A DNA stretch of 64,000 bases from Leptasterias polaris (taxonomy: Eukaryota; Echinodermata; Asteroidea; Forcipulatida; Asteriidae): contig JAZGTN010000058.1 in NCBI GenBank assembly GCA_037783415.1, forward strand, positions 3,384,001 to 3,448,000, in the 5' to 3' direction. Position 1 is the stretch's first letter; the number at the start of each line of letters is the position of its first letter. The notes below the pieces were generated by a model. The model did not search any database, was not told where the DNA came from, and saw only the letters and a list, made by a program, of their open reading frames with translations. The position numbers and the translations under genes were made by a program. Shown here one piece after another: positions 23,611-33,900 of this stretch.

Positions 23611-24079
23611 CTACACAATCATAAACTCCTTTAGAATACTTCACCAAAAATGTTTTGTGTGTTTGTTGTTCGTTTGTGTGTGTGTTTTTGTTTTTTGTTT
23701 TTCCTGTTTTCCTTGCTCACATTTATTATGTTTTTAATGAGAAAATATATTCAGATTTAAACATTAAATTCCTATTTGAAAGTTCTTGTTTTTTGTTTTT
23801 TTCATGTATGGATTCTGCAAGTTTTGAAAAGTTACTGCACCTCTACAGTTTTTTGGACAGAGAATTTTCTTAAATCTAACCATCAGTAGCACATCAAAGA
23901 TTAAGCATGAAATTTTCCAAAATCACCACCATAAACACACCACAGTGTTACTTTGATCCTGTAAGAATCAGTCCTCGGATGAAATGTTGTCAACTTATAC
24001 CACTTTAATTGATTCCATCAAAATAAAGTTGTTTTGGAAAAAACAAAATACAAAAACTGTAATACTTTGGATTACTTAC

Positions 24080-24592
24080 TGGAAACAAGCGGTTGTTCGT
24101 CTTTGAGCCATTCCACCTTCGTGGTCGTGTCATCAACAGGCTCAATCTGGCAGGTAAAGTGAGCACTCTGTCCTTTGGACCGCTGCAAGCTGCTGACTGG
24201 GACGGTGAAGCTTGGCGCTGGGGCTTTGGCTGCATTCTGTCCCTTGGACCGCTGCAAGTTGCCGACTGGGACAGGGATTCTACATGTATGTGATGTGGCT
24301 TTGGCTGCACTCTGTCCCTTCAAGGATTGCTGCAAGCTGCCGACTGGGACAGGGATTCTATGTGCTGTGGCTTTGGCTGCACTCTGTCCCTTCAAGGATT
24401 GCTGCAAGCTGCCGACTGGGACAGGGATTAAATGTGCTGTGGCTTTGGCTGCACTCTGTCCCTTCAAGGATTGCTGCAAGCTGCCGACTGGGACAGGGAT
24501 GCTTGGTGCTTGGGATTTGGCTGCACTAAGTCCCTTGGATCGCTGCACTGAGTTGCCGACTGGCAATATGCTCTCCAAGTCTTTGCGGTTTT
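24080..24592 (-). CDS. Exon: amplified 24-residue repeats plus N-half of Ig domain
   Basis: Acceptor TCTCTTACAG before 24592 and donor GTAAGT after 24080. The last part (APSFTVPVSSLQRSKGQSAH, FTCQIEP, KVEWLKDEQPL) is strands A-C of an I-set Ig domain with its first Cys and the Trp. Upstream, the A-B strand segment is repeated about five times as (A)xxIPVPVGSLQQSLKGQSAA KAT, one unit per about 72 bp. Further exons upstream are likely, since the exon starts in phase 1, but I could not identify them. The opposite-strand ORFs across this exon are shadows of the repeat. Confidence 0.7.
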
Positions 24593-24780
24593 CTGTAAGA
24601 GAATCAAATGAAGTTACATGTAATTGACAAACAGTAGGGGGCTTGAATCAGCAGAATTGTTTTAATGTGGACATGACTAGATTGACTACCACACAGGTAT
24701 CAACTACATGGGGCCTGCTCCAAATCAATTATCCCATCCAAAGAAAACATGGGTTAGAAAAAAGTGGTAAAGCCTTATAT

Positions 24781-24940
24781 CTAACTTAGACTTGGTTTAT
24801 TAAAACAAGTTACAAACCACAGGGGAAACTGACTGTGTAACTTTAAAAAATAAATTGGGTCTAACTTAGACTTGGTTTATTAAAACAAGTTACAAACCAC
24901 AGGGGAAACTGACTGTGTAACTTAAAAAAATAAATTGGGT
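24781..24940. repeat. 80-bp direct duplication
   Basis: CTAACTTAGACTTGGTTTAT and the following sequence up to AAATTGGGT occur at 24781 and again at 24861 with a single T/A difference, so the duplication is recent. Confidence 0.9.
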
Positions 24941-25800
24941 CAAACAATTGTTTTTTCTTTGTTCAAGCAAAAATTATTTGTAAAAACAATCGACAGTTTT
25001 GACATTGTGAAGTTGAACAATTTAGGCTTAACCTTGTAATAAATATTATAGCCAATGGGCATGGCCAAACATTGAATCTACAGAGGGCCATTGGCCCACA
25101 CTACAATACAATACATTGTTAATTTAGATTTAAGCCTAACTAAGGTCAATATTAAAAATGAAAAAAAAAAGCTAAACTAAAAAAAAATAAAAGGTAGATT
25201 TTTGTGATGTACGCAAGGCCAGGAGTCCAAATGTTGTTTAGCCTTGAATGGAGCTACGGTTAATTTAATTTGTACTTTAAGGGGCCTATGGAAGGTGTTG
25301 AAGACTTTTTGAAATTTAAATAATGAGAAATAGACTTAGACTTAGATTAGAGGAAAACTAGGGGGCGGACCCCAGGGCCCATAGCTTATCATTTAAAGGC
25401 ATGTGTTAAAATCTTACCAAAATTGTTGACACGATGATGTTCTTGTAACTTTTCAAATTGAAATTTACCCCATCATGCCCATTTATTGTACCCCAACTCA
25501 CAGTCTATTGCTTTAATAAAACAAAAATCTTTAGGGGCTTACATAAAGTTTTATGTTAATAAAGAAAATACAGATAGGCCTAAATTAAGTGTTTACTTTA
25601 AAAAAAATTGTTTAGGTTTAGGCTAGCCCTAAATATAATTTTTTTTTTCGTCAAGTAACAATTTGGCAAAGCATTTCTTTGTACCTGATCAGTGATTACT
25701 AGAACTAGGCCTACTTTAGTGTCGTCCAGACAATTGTCAGTAGTGTGTTGGGTCTTTATGAGACAATCTATTGTTAGTTTATGCATAATGCACAAGAACA
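24941..25800. other. No gene seen
   Basis: AT-rich DNA, probably 5' flank or intron of the Ig/BEN gene. No exon with consistent phase could be assigned. Confidence 0.35.
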
Positions 25801-25814
25801 ATGGGATTAAATGA

Positions 25815-26580
25815 TTAAAATTAGCATAACAATGGAGGGTAGGAGTCTTTATGAGACAGAATTAGCATAATAATGGAGGGTAGAAGTCTTTATGAGACAT
25901 AATTAGCAAAATAATGGAGGGTATGAGTCTTGATGAGACAGAATTAGCATAATAATGGAGGGTAGTAGTCTTGATGAGACAACATTAGCATAATAAAGGA
26001 GGTAGAAGGCTTAATGAGACAGTGTATTGTTATATTATGTATGAGGCATAAATATGCGCATAAATAAATGTTGATGAGGGTCAACATGAGGTCAAGCGAT
26101 GGGGCCAATGAGATTTGAAATGGGCCAATGAGAGAGGAGGGTTTGATAACACAGAATATGTATGAGATGATGAGAACAAAAAACAAGTCTAAATTTGGGA
26201 TGATTTGAACAAAGAAAAGTGTAGAAGTCTTAATGAGACAGATGTATGCGTGGGATGATTTGAAATGGGCCAATGAGAGAGGAGGGTGAGATTTGAAACG
26301 GGCCAATGAGAGTGGAGGGTGAGATTTGAAAATGGGCCAATGAGAGTGGAGGGTGTGATTTGAAATGGGGCAACAGAATATGTATGAGATGATGAGAACA
26401 AAAGACAAGTCTAAATTTTTGATGAGACAGCTTTATGCGTGGGATGATTTGAACAAAGAAAAGTGTAGAAGTCTTAATGAGACAGATGTATGCGTGGGAT
26501 GATTTGAAATGGGCCATGAGAGAGGAGGGTGAGATTTGAATCGGGCCAATGAGAGTGGAGGGTGAGATTTGAAATGGTGG
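25815..26580. repeat. Two interlocking minisatellites
   Basis: From 25820 to 26020 a unit of about 43 bp (ATTAGCATAATAATGGAGGG ... AGTCTTTATGAGACA) repeats four to five times. From 26105 to 26580 a unit of about 34-38 bp (GATTTGAAATGGGCCAATGA ... GAGGGTGA) repeats. A larger block (GTCTAAATTT...TGCGTGGGATGATTTG) also recurs with a period of roughly 225-240 bp. The minus-strand ORFs reading HSHWPISN-like repeats are shadows. Confidence 0.85.
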
Positions 26581-26599
26581 GGGAAAAAATATAAATATA

Positions 26600-27082
26600 T
26601 GTAGGGAGCCCAAGTGCGCCCTCAGTGTTTATTTTGTAAAAAGTTTACTTTGGGGTCGCGACCTGTAGCCCCAGTCTCTTTTCCAATTTAGCTTTTTAGC
26701 AAGAGAGAGCACATATACTTTTGGTCCGTATTTCTCTGTATTTTGTGGGGAGCATGGCTCTGGCCATGCTCCAAGTAACATTAATCTGGGAGGGATAATG
26801 TCCTAGAACTCTCTGTGAGTATCACTTTTAGCTTAAATTATCTTTTGACCATAGAAATATAGTCATTTATGGGACGAGTTCATTCTGTATAATTGTAAAC
26901 TTGTGTGTGTGTAGCCAGCCTCGATCGTGTTGCGCTGACCTTTTGCCCTTTAGCTGTACATTTTACTGTGTGCATTTGTATACATGTGCTATTTTGTATT
27001 CGATGTGCTTTTATTGCATTGTTTTTTGGTGAATCCTCGTCCTTTTTAACTAGAGGACCGGCCTCCTTCCCGTGTCTCTACA
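26600..27082 (+). mobile_element. Candidate LTR (TGTAG...CTACA), 483 bp
   Basis: The segment starts TGTAGGGAGCC and ends TGTCTCTACA, so its ends are the inverted pair TGTAG/CTACA usual for LTRs. It is followed after two bases by TGGCGTCGTAGACAGGATTG, which looks like a primer binding site. No second LTR and no pol gene are found downstream, so it is either a truncated 5' end or a chance match. Confidence 0.45.
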
Positions 27083-27084
27083 AA

Positions 27085-27104
27085 TGGCGTCGTAGACAGG
27101 ATTG
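27085..27104 (+). promoter_or_regulatory. Possible primer binding site
   Basis: TGGCGTCGTAGACAGGATTG begins two bases after the candidate LTR. TGG-starting sequences there pair with tRNA 3' CCA ends in LTR elements. The tRNA was not identified. Confidence 0.35.
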
Positions 27105-27866
27105 AGTGTTCGCCATTTGATAACATTTTTTCATCAATGGATTTGTCTTCGCCATTAGCTATTTTTATGACGTGTTATTTGCCCTGGATTATAACTCCGG
27201 ACTTTATATTTTTCTCCTGTGAGAACTGATGTAATCGTTTTCGCGAAATCGTCGCGATCTATGGATAGGATGGTCACCATAAAGACTTTTTGCTTTCCCT
27301 GCATCGACTGAGGACTTCATCAACGGATATATATTTTCTATTTACATTGTATGTTGTGCAACTTGTAGTGTAAAATTCTATCCAAGTAGAATTGTATGTA
27401 ATATTTGACATTTTTATATCCAAGCTTATTTGCAGATCTGTATTACATTTTAAAGGCAGTTGTGTCTCGTGGATCTTTTAAAGATTCCTTTTAGAAACAG
27501 ATAATTTGTAGGCCCGTGCTTTAGATCAGTGTTTTAAGTCAAATATAAATTTGTTGTTGCACACGTATTAATGTATTTAACTTGAGGTTTTCAGCTAACC
27601 ACATTTTTCTAGTACATTTTACATCAGTGTATTTCAATTATCTTGGCATATTGTTGTGTATTGTAAGTCTTTGTAAGACTGTATGTCAGTTGGAAATTTT
27701 TGAATAGCAATTGTACTTTTTGTCTACAGTGTGGTTAGACAAATTTTGGACTTGTATTTTTATTGTCTGTCTGTGTGCAGACTGTTTCGTAGGTCAATAA
27801 TTTAGGCCTCATTGTATTTTAACAAGTCTTATTTTGTGCGTACATTGCTAGTATTTTATTCCAACC
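27105..27866. other. Possible untranslated leader; no gene seen
   Basis: T-rich sequence between the candidate primer site and the ATG at 27867. No ORF of note. Confidence 0.3.
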
Positions 27867-28411
27867 ATGTCTTTGCCAGATTCTATTTTGAAGTCGAATA
27901 GTGAGTTAGCTAAAACGTTAGTCAGTGCCGTCACAGCTTTTGCTTGTGAAAATGATGAAGATTGTTTACTATTTTCAAGTGTTTTGAAAATTTGAATGCA
28001 GACAGTATCAGTATTTATAAGTTGCAATCACCTAACCCTGTTACTTTTTCTCATTCAGTTGAGGTGGTAGACACAATTTTTGAAGAGGCTGAGTCACTAG
28101 TTTGTGAACAAGTTTTAGTTGGAGCTGCTGTTTTTTATAATGTAGAGGTGGCAGGAGATGTTTTTATTTCTCCTTCTGTGAGTGTTTTTTGTGATAGCCA
28201 CCATGCAGTTTCCAAGGGCCTCAGTGTATTTAGTAGCCACTCGTTTGGTTTGCCAAATGGCAAAGCCAAAGAAAAAGTAGGGAAGTCTCCCCTGTATTTT
28301 GGGATTGTGATTTGTTTTCATTTGTATATACCTGTCTTGGCAGTAGCGGTGACCATCGGTAGGCCCACAGTATGTTTCATCTTGGGCCAGTGGCCAAATG
28401 CCATTACTTAA
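27867..28411 (+). other. Unrecognised ORF fragments after the candidate LTR
   Basis: An ATG at 27867 opens a 42-codon frame (MSLPDSILKSNSELAKTLVS) closed near 27993. A second frame, 27962-28411, gives 149 residues. They could be a decayed gag-like region, but I see no zinc knuckle or other gag motif, and the second frame has an unusual composition. Not called as a gene. Confidence 0.2.
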
Positions 28412-30353
28412 ATTTTGTATTAGCAGAGGAATCCTGCATACTTGTAGTGTCAGCTCAAGCTGCCTCTGATCAACCTAAATATATAACATGGTGTTTCTCT
28501 TCATAAAGAGTCTGGATGTTTTCCGCACCATTATTATATACATGTAGTCCTTTGCATTGTATAAATTTCAAGTTTCCTTTTTGCATTTTTCCAACTTTTG
28601 GATACTTTGAAACCTGCTTCTTTCATAATTTATGGAGGAGATTTATCTGTTGTATTTTATTATACAGCTATTGATATAAACATGCCATTGAAGATTTGGT
28701 ATAATGTAAGTGCATGTATGTGTATTGACTTTTGGATCTATATAATTTCATGATTGTGCAGATGCTTTTATTCAGGCCAAGTTAATATCCTGATTTGTCA
28801 AAGTTTGGTTCATGGAGATAGTTGTCATGTATGTATATTTATCTTTCACAATCTTTGTGATATGGGAATTTTATGATATCTGATTGCATTTCTAACTTTG
28901 TTCCCTAAGAACGTTTCGCGACGGGATTATAGGTTCCTAATTTTAGTGTAGTTGCTAAGTGAAATATATTTTTAGTCAGCAGTTTTATAGCTTGGTGTAA
29001 ACCAACTGTTTATTCTCACCAATGTATGGGATATTTTTAATACTCTTTTGTAGTGAGATATTTTTGTCTGACGTTTTCACCATGTTCTCTGCCATTTATA
29101 GGACCACTTTTCAAGAAATGCTTTTATTGTATTAAATTCTTCCCATATTATTGTTGTCACCCTAAGTACTAATAGTGATGGGTCTTTTTGCTCCCTCAAT
29201 TGTAGATGCTATTATATAGGTAGAATTAAAATAATTTTGTCACCTAGCCTGATATGGTTTAGTGTGAATTTTGAAGTTGAGTGGTTGAGTTGTCCAACTC
29301 TGTTTTTGTTCTCACAGTGTGGGTGAGACTATTTGTAATCTACCGTGTTTTTCTTCCTTGTGGATGCATACATTTTAGTGATTGATAATATATTTGCCTT
29401 TTTGCTCCAAGAACAACAGTTTGGTACAATAAATTAAAGAAACAACAGGGTTTGGATCCAGACGAGATTACGTTAAACTAAAAACAAACGAAAAATACTA
29501 ATCTCGCTGGATCCTTCTACTCTAACAAGCTACATTTTGATCACTCCTTGTTGCAAATCTTTCATAATAAAGGATACATAAGCCAGAATGGTGACTGATG
29601 AGGTGCAGCTTATATAACGCACTGAAAATATGTTTTGAGCCATTCCATTAAAGGAATTTAAAAAAAGTGGCTCAACATATTATCACCGGATGAAAGTTCC
29701 TTTTAGTGAATTCCAACAACCCCTTCCCCTGAAAACCAAACCCCCCCCCTTTCCAAAACCCACTCCCCCTCAATCCTTCATGTAGTTTCATAAAAACATC
29801 AACATTAGCTCTGTTGTAACCATTGCCTGAGTATCTGCATACAGAGACACTTGTCTCCCACCCCATAACAACATTTAGACAGTCAGAGATGATTTACTAC
29901 CAGAGACCACACAGACAACATGTGTTTTCCCTTCACTCCCTCTCGCTGCCAATCTATCTTCTAGCACCTGATTCAGTTTCGAATTTCCCGCTCCATGGTG
30001 CATCTCGGTTCAATGTCTTTTGGCAGTTTCCTTTTCACACCCTCCATCTTATCCAAACCCCACCCCCACCAACACCTGTTCCCCATTTTATTTTGCCTTT
30101 TCCCTTAACCAAAACATTTCCACCACCCCCCTTCCCTATTAAGAACTATCCACATATCGCCTCATACGTTCTTTAAAGCTTTAATTTCCTTACTTGTTTC
30201 TCCGTTAACAAGGGGAAGAATTTTATAAATACTATAACTAAAGCTTTTTGTACACTGTGAGTGCGTCCCGGTATTATTATATTTTTGTGCTTGTCCTCTT
30301 AAAAAAACACTCTATATGATGCTTATATATACAAAACCATCAAAAAGTTCTTT
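28412..30353. other. No gene seen; one hairpin and C-rich tracts
   Basis: T-rich DNA to about 29440. An inverted repeat (GGATCCAG...CGAGATTA pairing with TAATCTCG-CTGGATCC) lies at 29453-29514. C-rich tracts occur at 29720-29770 and 30055-30140. The ORFs in these tracts have low complexity and no domain. Confidence 0.4.
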
Positions 30354-30605
30354 GTGGTCTCATCTTATAGTCTGTTTGCACAAGGTTACACGTTTGATTC
30401 GCTTTTCCCCTACACACAGCCAATGTTCTTCATGACACCAAGAAAATGCGGCATCTTCGGGGTCTGCTGCGAGGGAATTCCTCAACAGGTAAACTACCTC
30501 ATCAATAAAGGGATGACATCAACAAAAGGAAGCAACGCCCTAATAAGTTACTGCATCATTTCTTCACACATCGTCGCGCGTACCACGAACCGACCTAACT
30601 CGTAC
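30354..30605 (+). pseudogene. Fragment of a DUF7869-like transposon gene
   Basis: The frame gives FFMTPRKCGIFGVCCEGIPQ then QVNYLINKGM and SKGSNALISY, then needs a one-base shift near 30552 to continue LHHFFTHRRAYHEP. That order (TPRKCGxFGxxCExxPxQVNYLID...GxNxVISYLHHFF) is the N-terminal block of an uncharacterised transposase-like family I know from marine invertebrates. The downstream catalytic-type block is absent. A different subfamily of the same group seems to be present at 14740-15480. Confidence 0.5.
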
Positions 30606-30799
30606 ACAGTATAAAAAAACGTGTTTGGAGAAAATCACGAATGAAGTTGCACTATTTTTCAAACTGCTGTTTCGGGTTCTGCTAACTATTTGTATACAAT
30701 TTTTTAAGACAAAAATAAAGCTGACTACTTTATTAATACAGAACTGTCAATTTTATTTAATCCCCGCAACTATTTTAATTAGTAAATAATACCTAAACA

Positions 30800-30954
30800 G
30801 ATAGGTCACTTTGTGAAAATTAAAATCCGAGTTTTGCCCGCAGAGCGCCGTGTACAAACCAATGCATAATAGAGACGTATCTAGTTAGGTCACTTTGTGA
30901 AAATACCACGCTTTGAGTTAGGTCAGTTCGTGGTACCAAAGATACTATAAAAGG
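30800..30954 (+). promoter_or_regulatory. TATA-type promoter with upstream repeated motif
   Basis: TATAAAAGG lies at 30946-30954, about 40 bases before the ATG at 30994. Upstream, TAGGTCACTTTGTGAAAAT occurs at 30802 and 30885, and a shorter GTTAGGTCAGTTCGTG at 30918. Three related boxes before a consensus TATA element suggest the promoter of the ten-exon gene. Factor binding is not known. Confidence 0.5.
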
Positions 30955-30993
30955 AAGATAGGACACTGTCGTGCGCAAACGTGAAACGCAAAA

Positions 30994-33900
30994 TGGCGGG
31001 AGCATGGAAGTGCGCCCGCTATTGTCGGGTAAGTAAAACCAAAGTCGTCTGCTCTGTGCACTGCACTATGACTATGGAAAACTTACAACCAATAGGCAGC
31101 AAATAACGGCGAACACAGCAAACATGTGGTGCTCTGCCGTAAATTGTGTGAACAATTCACAACGGAATTGTGATCTTCACTTCTACCGATTTCCAAAGTG
31201 CAAAGAAAGGTAAGGCGAATTTTATGGCAGAACATTTTGATGGAATAATGACATTAACATCAGCACTCCAGGCAGAAATTGGGTGGAGTTGTTTTCTGCA
31301 AAATGTTACACAGGCATGACACATGCAGACATGATACATTAGGCTACTCTACATTGTTTTTTCATAGGATCAGGAAACAAACATTCATGACCCCAGAGTG
31401 CAGAATGGAGTAGCTGTGTGTGTGAGGATCATGTAAAATAGTTGTATCCCTCCCTTTTACTCTTAAGAAAACAATTAAGCAGTGTTCCCTTTGTATTTAT
31501 TCAAGCCATTTATGTTTTTATTTTGTAATTGACTTGGTCTTGGACTCTTGGATACTGGGCAGTGAGTGGGTGTGTAGAGTCATGAATGATGATCGCCTTA
31601 ACATTTATAAACACTTAATAATTTATTTGTAATGTTTTGATAAATCAGGTCCACCCAAATGACCCATCAAGATGGAGGTGTTTGTTTTTAACTTGGCCTA
31701 TAGTATTTGTTTGGTCTGCACAGATCACATGGGTTTATTATGATGTTTTTGTTTATTTCATTTGTGGTACCACAGATCAGACCGATGGGTTCAATCAACA
31801 AGAAGAGAAGATCTCCGGAACAAGTCACCAAAATACTTACGCAATAATTGCAGAATCTGCTCAAAGCATTTTGAGCCATCCCAGATTTTGTGCACTGGTA
31901 GACTGGTTTGGAATGCGGTCCCTACAATTTTCAACATACCAAATCCACCAAAGAAGGTGACTTTGAAGCGGAAACTACCCAGCAGACATGTCTCCATAAA
32001 AAGATCTAAGACAGGTATTGTTTTGTTGAACCTGCTTTGTTGAATTTTTTTTTATTTTTGTCTTTTCCAAATTTGTGAACTACATGTCAAATTAAATTTA
32101 CTTATTGGAAAAATTGATGTTGACAGAATTAAGATGAGTGGGTGACAATCGAGTTTGAAGTTACTATTACTGGTTGTCATCCACAAATCTATTATTATTA
32201 GCTATGCAGAAATAATAATGGTGCTTGCCCAGGTGACAAGAAAAGGAGGAAAAAATGAGTGAAGTATTTTATATGTTGATTTAAATCAAGCTTTTTAATT
32301 TTTCATCATAACAGTTGAAAACGATTTAGCTTCTGGAGGAGAACACAGTGGGGTAAAGGCAGACCACACCTATGCAAAGAGAGACAATGTACAGCGCAAA
32401 GTACCACAACCAGACACTCAAGATCATGTGGACATCACAGACCAAGAATCTGATGTAGACCACATTAGCTCATTCTATAATGAACCAGGTAAAGATAACA
32501 TGCAAATGATATCCATACACATTCAATCCAGTAGACCCTTTTGGCTAGGAAATGCCCACTTCATCCCTGTAATAAAATATTACAAAGAAACTATTGCCTT
32601 TTGTTTGCATTTTAAGTCATACTCAGTTGGCTTTGATACCTGGATTTGGATTTCCATAATCTCAGCCATGTTTCATTCCATTTTTCTTAATACTTCAGTG
32701 GAGGATGTAAAGCCTGGTCCAGATACTGCAAAAGAGAATGCTGGTCAACGTACAAAACCCAAAGTGTCTACACACAGAGTAAAGATTCACAGACTAAAGG
32801 GGAAGATCAAAACACTTACAGCATCATTAGAGAAAGCTTCCAAGTCTGGATCAATCAATAACATCATCAAGAATGCAAGTACATACCTGGACACAAGCAC
32901 TTTAGATTTCTTTGCTAACCAGCTTAGAATAGGTAAGCAGCGTTTGAAGGGCAGACGATACACAAACAAGGATAAACTCTTTGCCTTTGCCCTGCACTAC
33001 CAAAGTCCGAGTGCTTATAGGTTTTGCCGCAAAATTTTTGCTTTGCCATGTGAGAGATCTCTTCGAAGATGGCTGGAAAAAGTGAGAGTACAGCCTGGCT
33101 TTAATAACACAAGCTTTGAAATATTGCAGCGAAAGGCTAAAACTATGTCCGAAAGAGATAAAGTTTGCGTATTAACACTAGATGAAATGAGTCTTAAGTC
33201 AGGGCTGTACTATGATTTGCAAAAGGACATCATTGAAGGAATGGAAGATTTTGGCTCTCTTGGCAAGTCCAAAAATTTGGCAACTCAAGCACTTGTATTC
33301 ATGGTACGAGGCCTTGCATGTAAGTGGAAGCAACCAGTGGGTTATTTCTTGGCTAATGCAGCTACACCTGGCAGTAAACAAAAGGTTCTCTTACTTGAAT
33401 GCATTAAGAAAATAGAAGATGCAGGCTTCACTGTAAAGGTAGTCATTGGGGATCAGGGATCAAACAATCGAAAAATGTTTCGTATGATGGGTGTGAATGC
33501 AGACAAGCCATTCATTGAGAGAAAGACAAGTGAAGGTAATGTCCAGAAGGTATACTGCATGTTTGATCCACCTCATCTGTTGAAGAGTGTCCGCAACAAC
33601 TTGAAAAAGCACATTTTTGTAGTGGATGGACACGAAGTTCATTGGAATTACATTGTTGAGTTTTACAATCATGACTCCAAGTTGCCTCTCAGAATGGCAC
33701 CCAAGTTGACAGCCAAACATATAGAGCTCCCACCATTCACAAAAATGAGGGTTTGCCTTGCTTCCCAGGTCATGAGCCATAGCGTGGCATCTGGGATACT
33801 AACCTACTCTTCACTTGGTAAATTACCATCAGAAGCAGTGTATACTTCTGAGTTTCTAGAGAGGATGGACAAACTTTTTGATTCCTTTAATTCAAGAAAA

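Noticed and set aside
24093..24627. Plus-strand ORFs across the Ig exon
   Set aside because: Shadows of the 72-bp repeat; the minus strand has the Ig fold and splice sites.
25944..26613. Minus-strand ORFs with HSHWPISN repeats
   Set aside because: Minisatellite read in frame; frames shift with indels.
27962..28411. 149-codon plus-strand ORF
   Set aside because: No recognised motif and no gag-like Cys-His box; kept only as an unrecognised fragment.
31366..31437. Possible extra THAP exon (EWSSCVCEDHVK) after a TTTTTTCATAG acceptor
   Set aside because: It lacks the rest of the THAP fold and needs a frame change; exons 31124-31209 and 31776-32014 already give a complete domain in phase.
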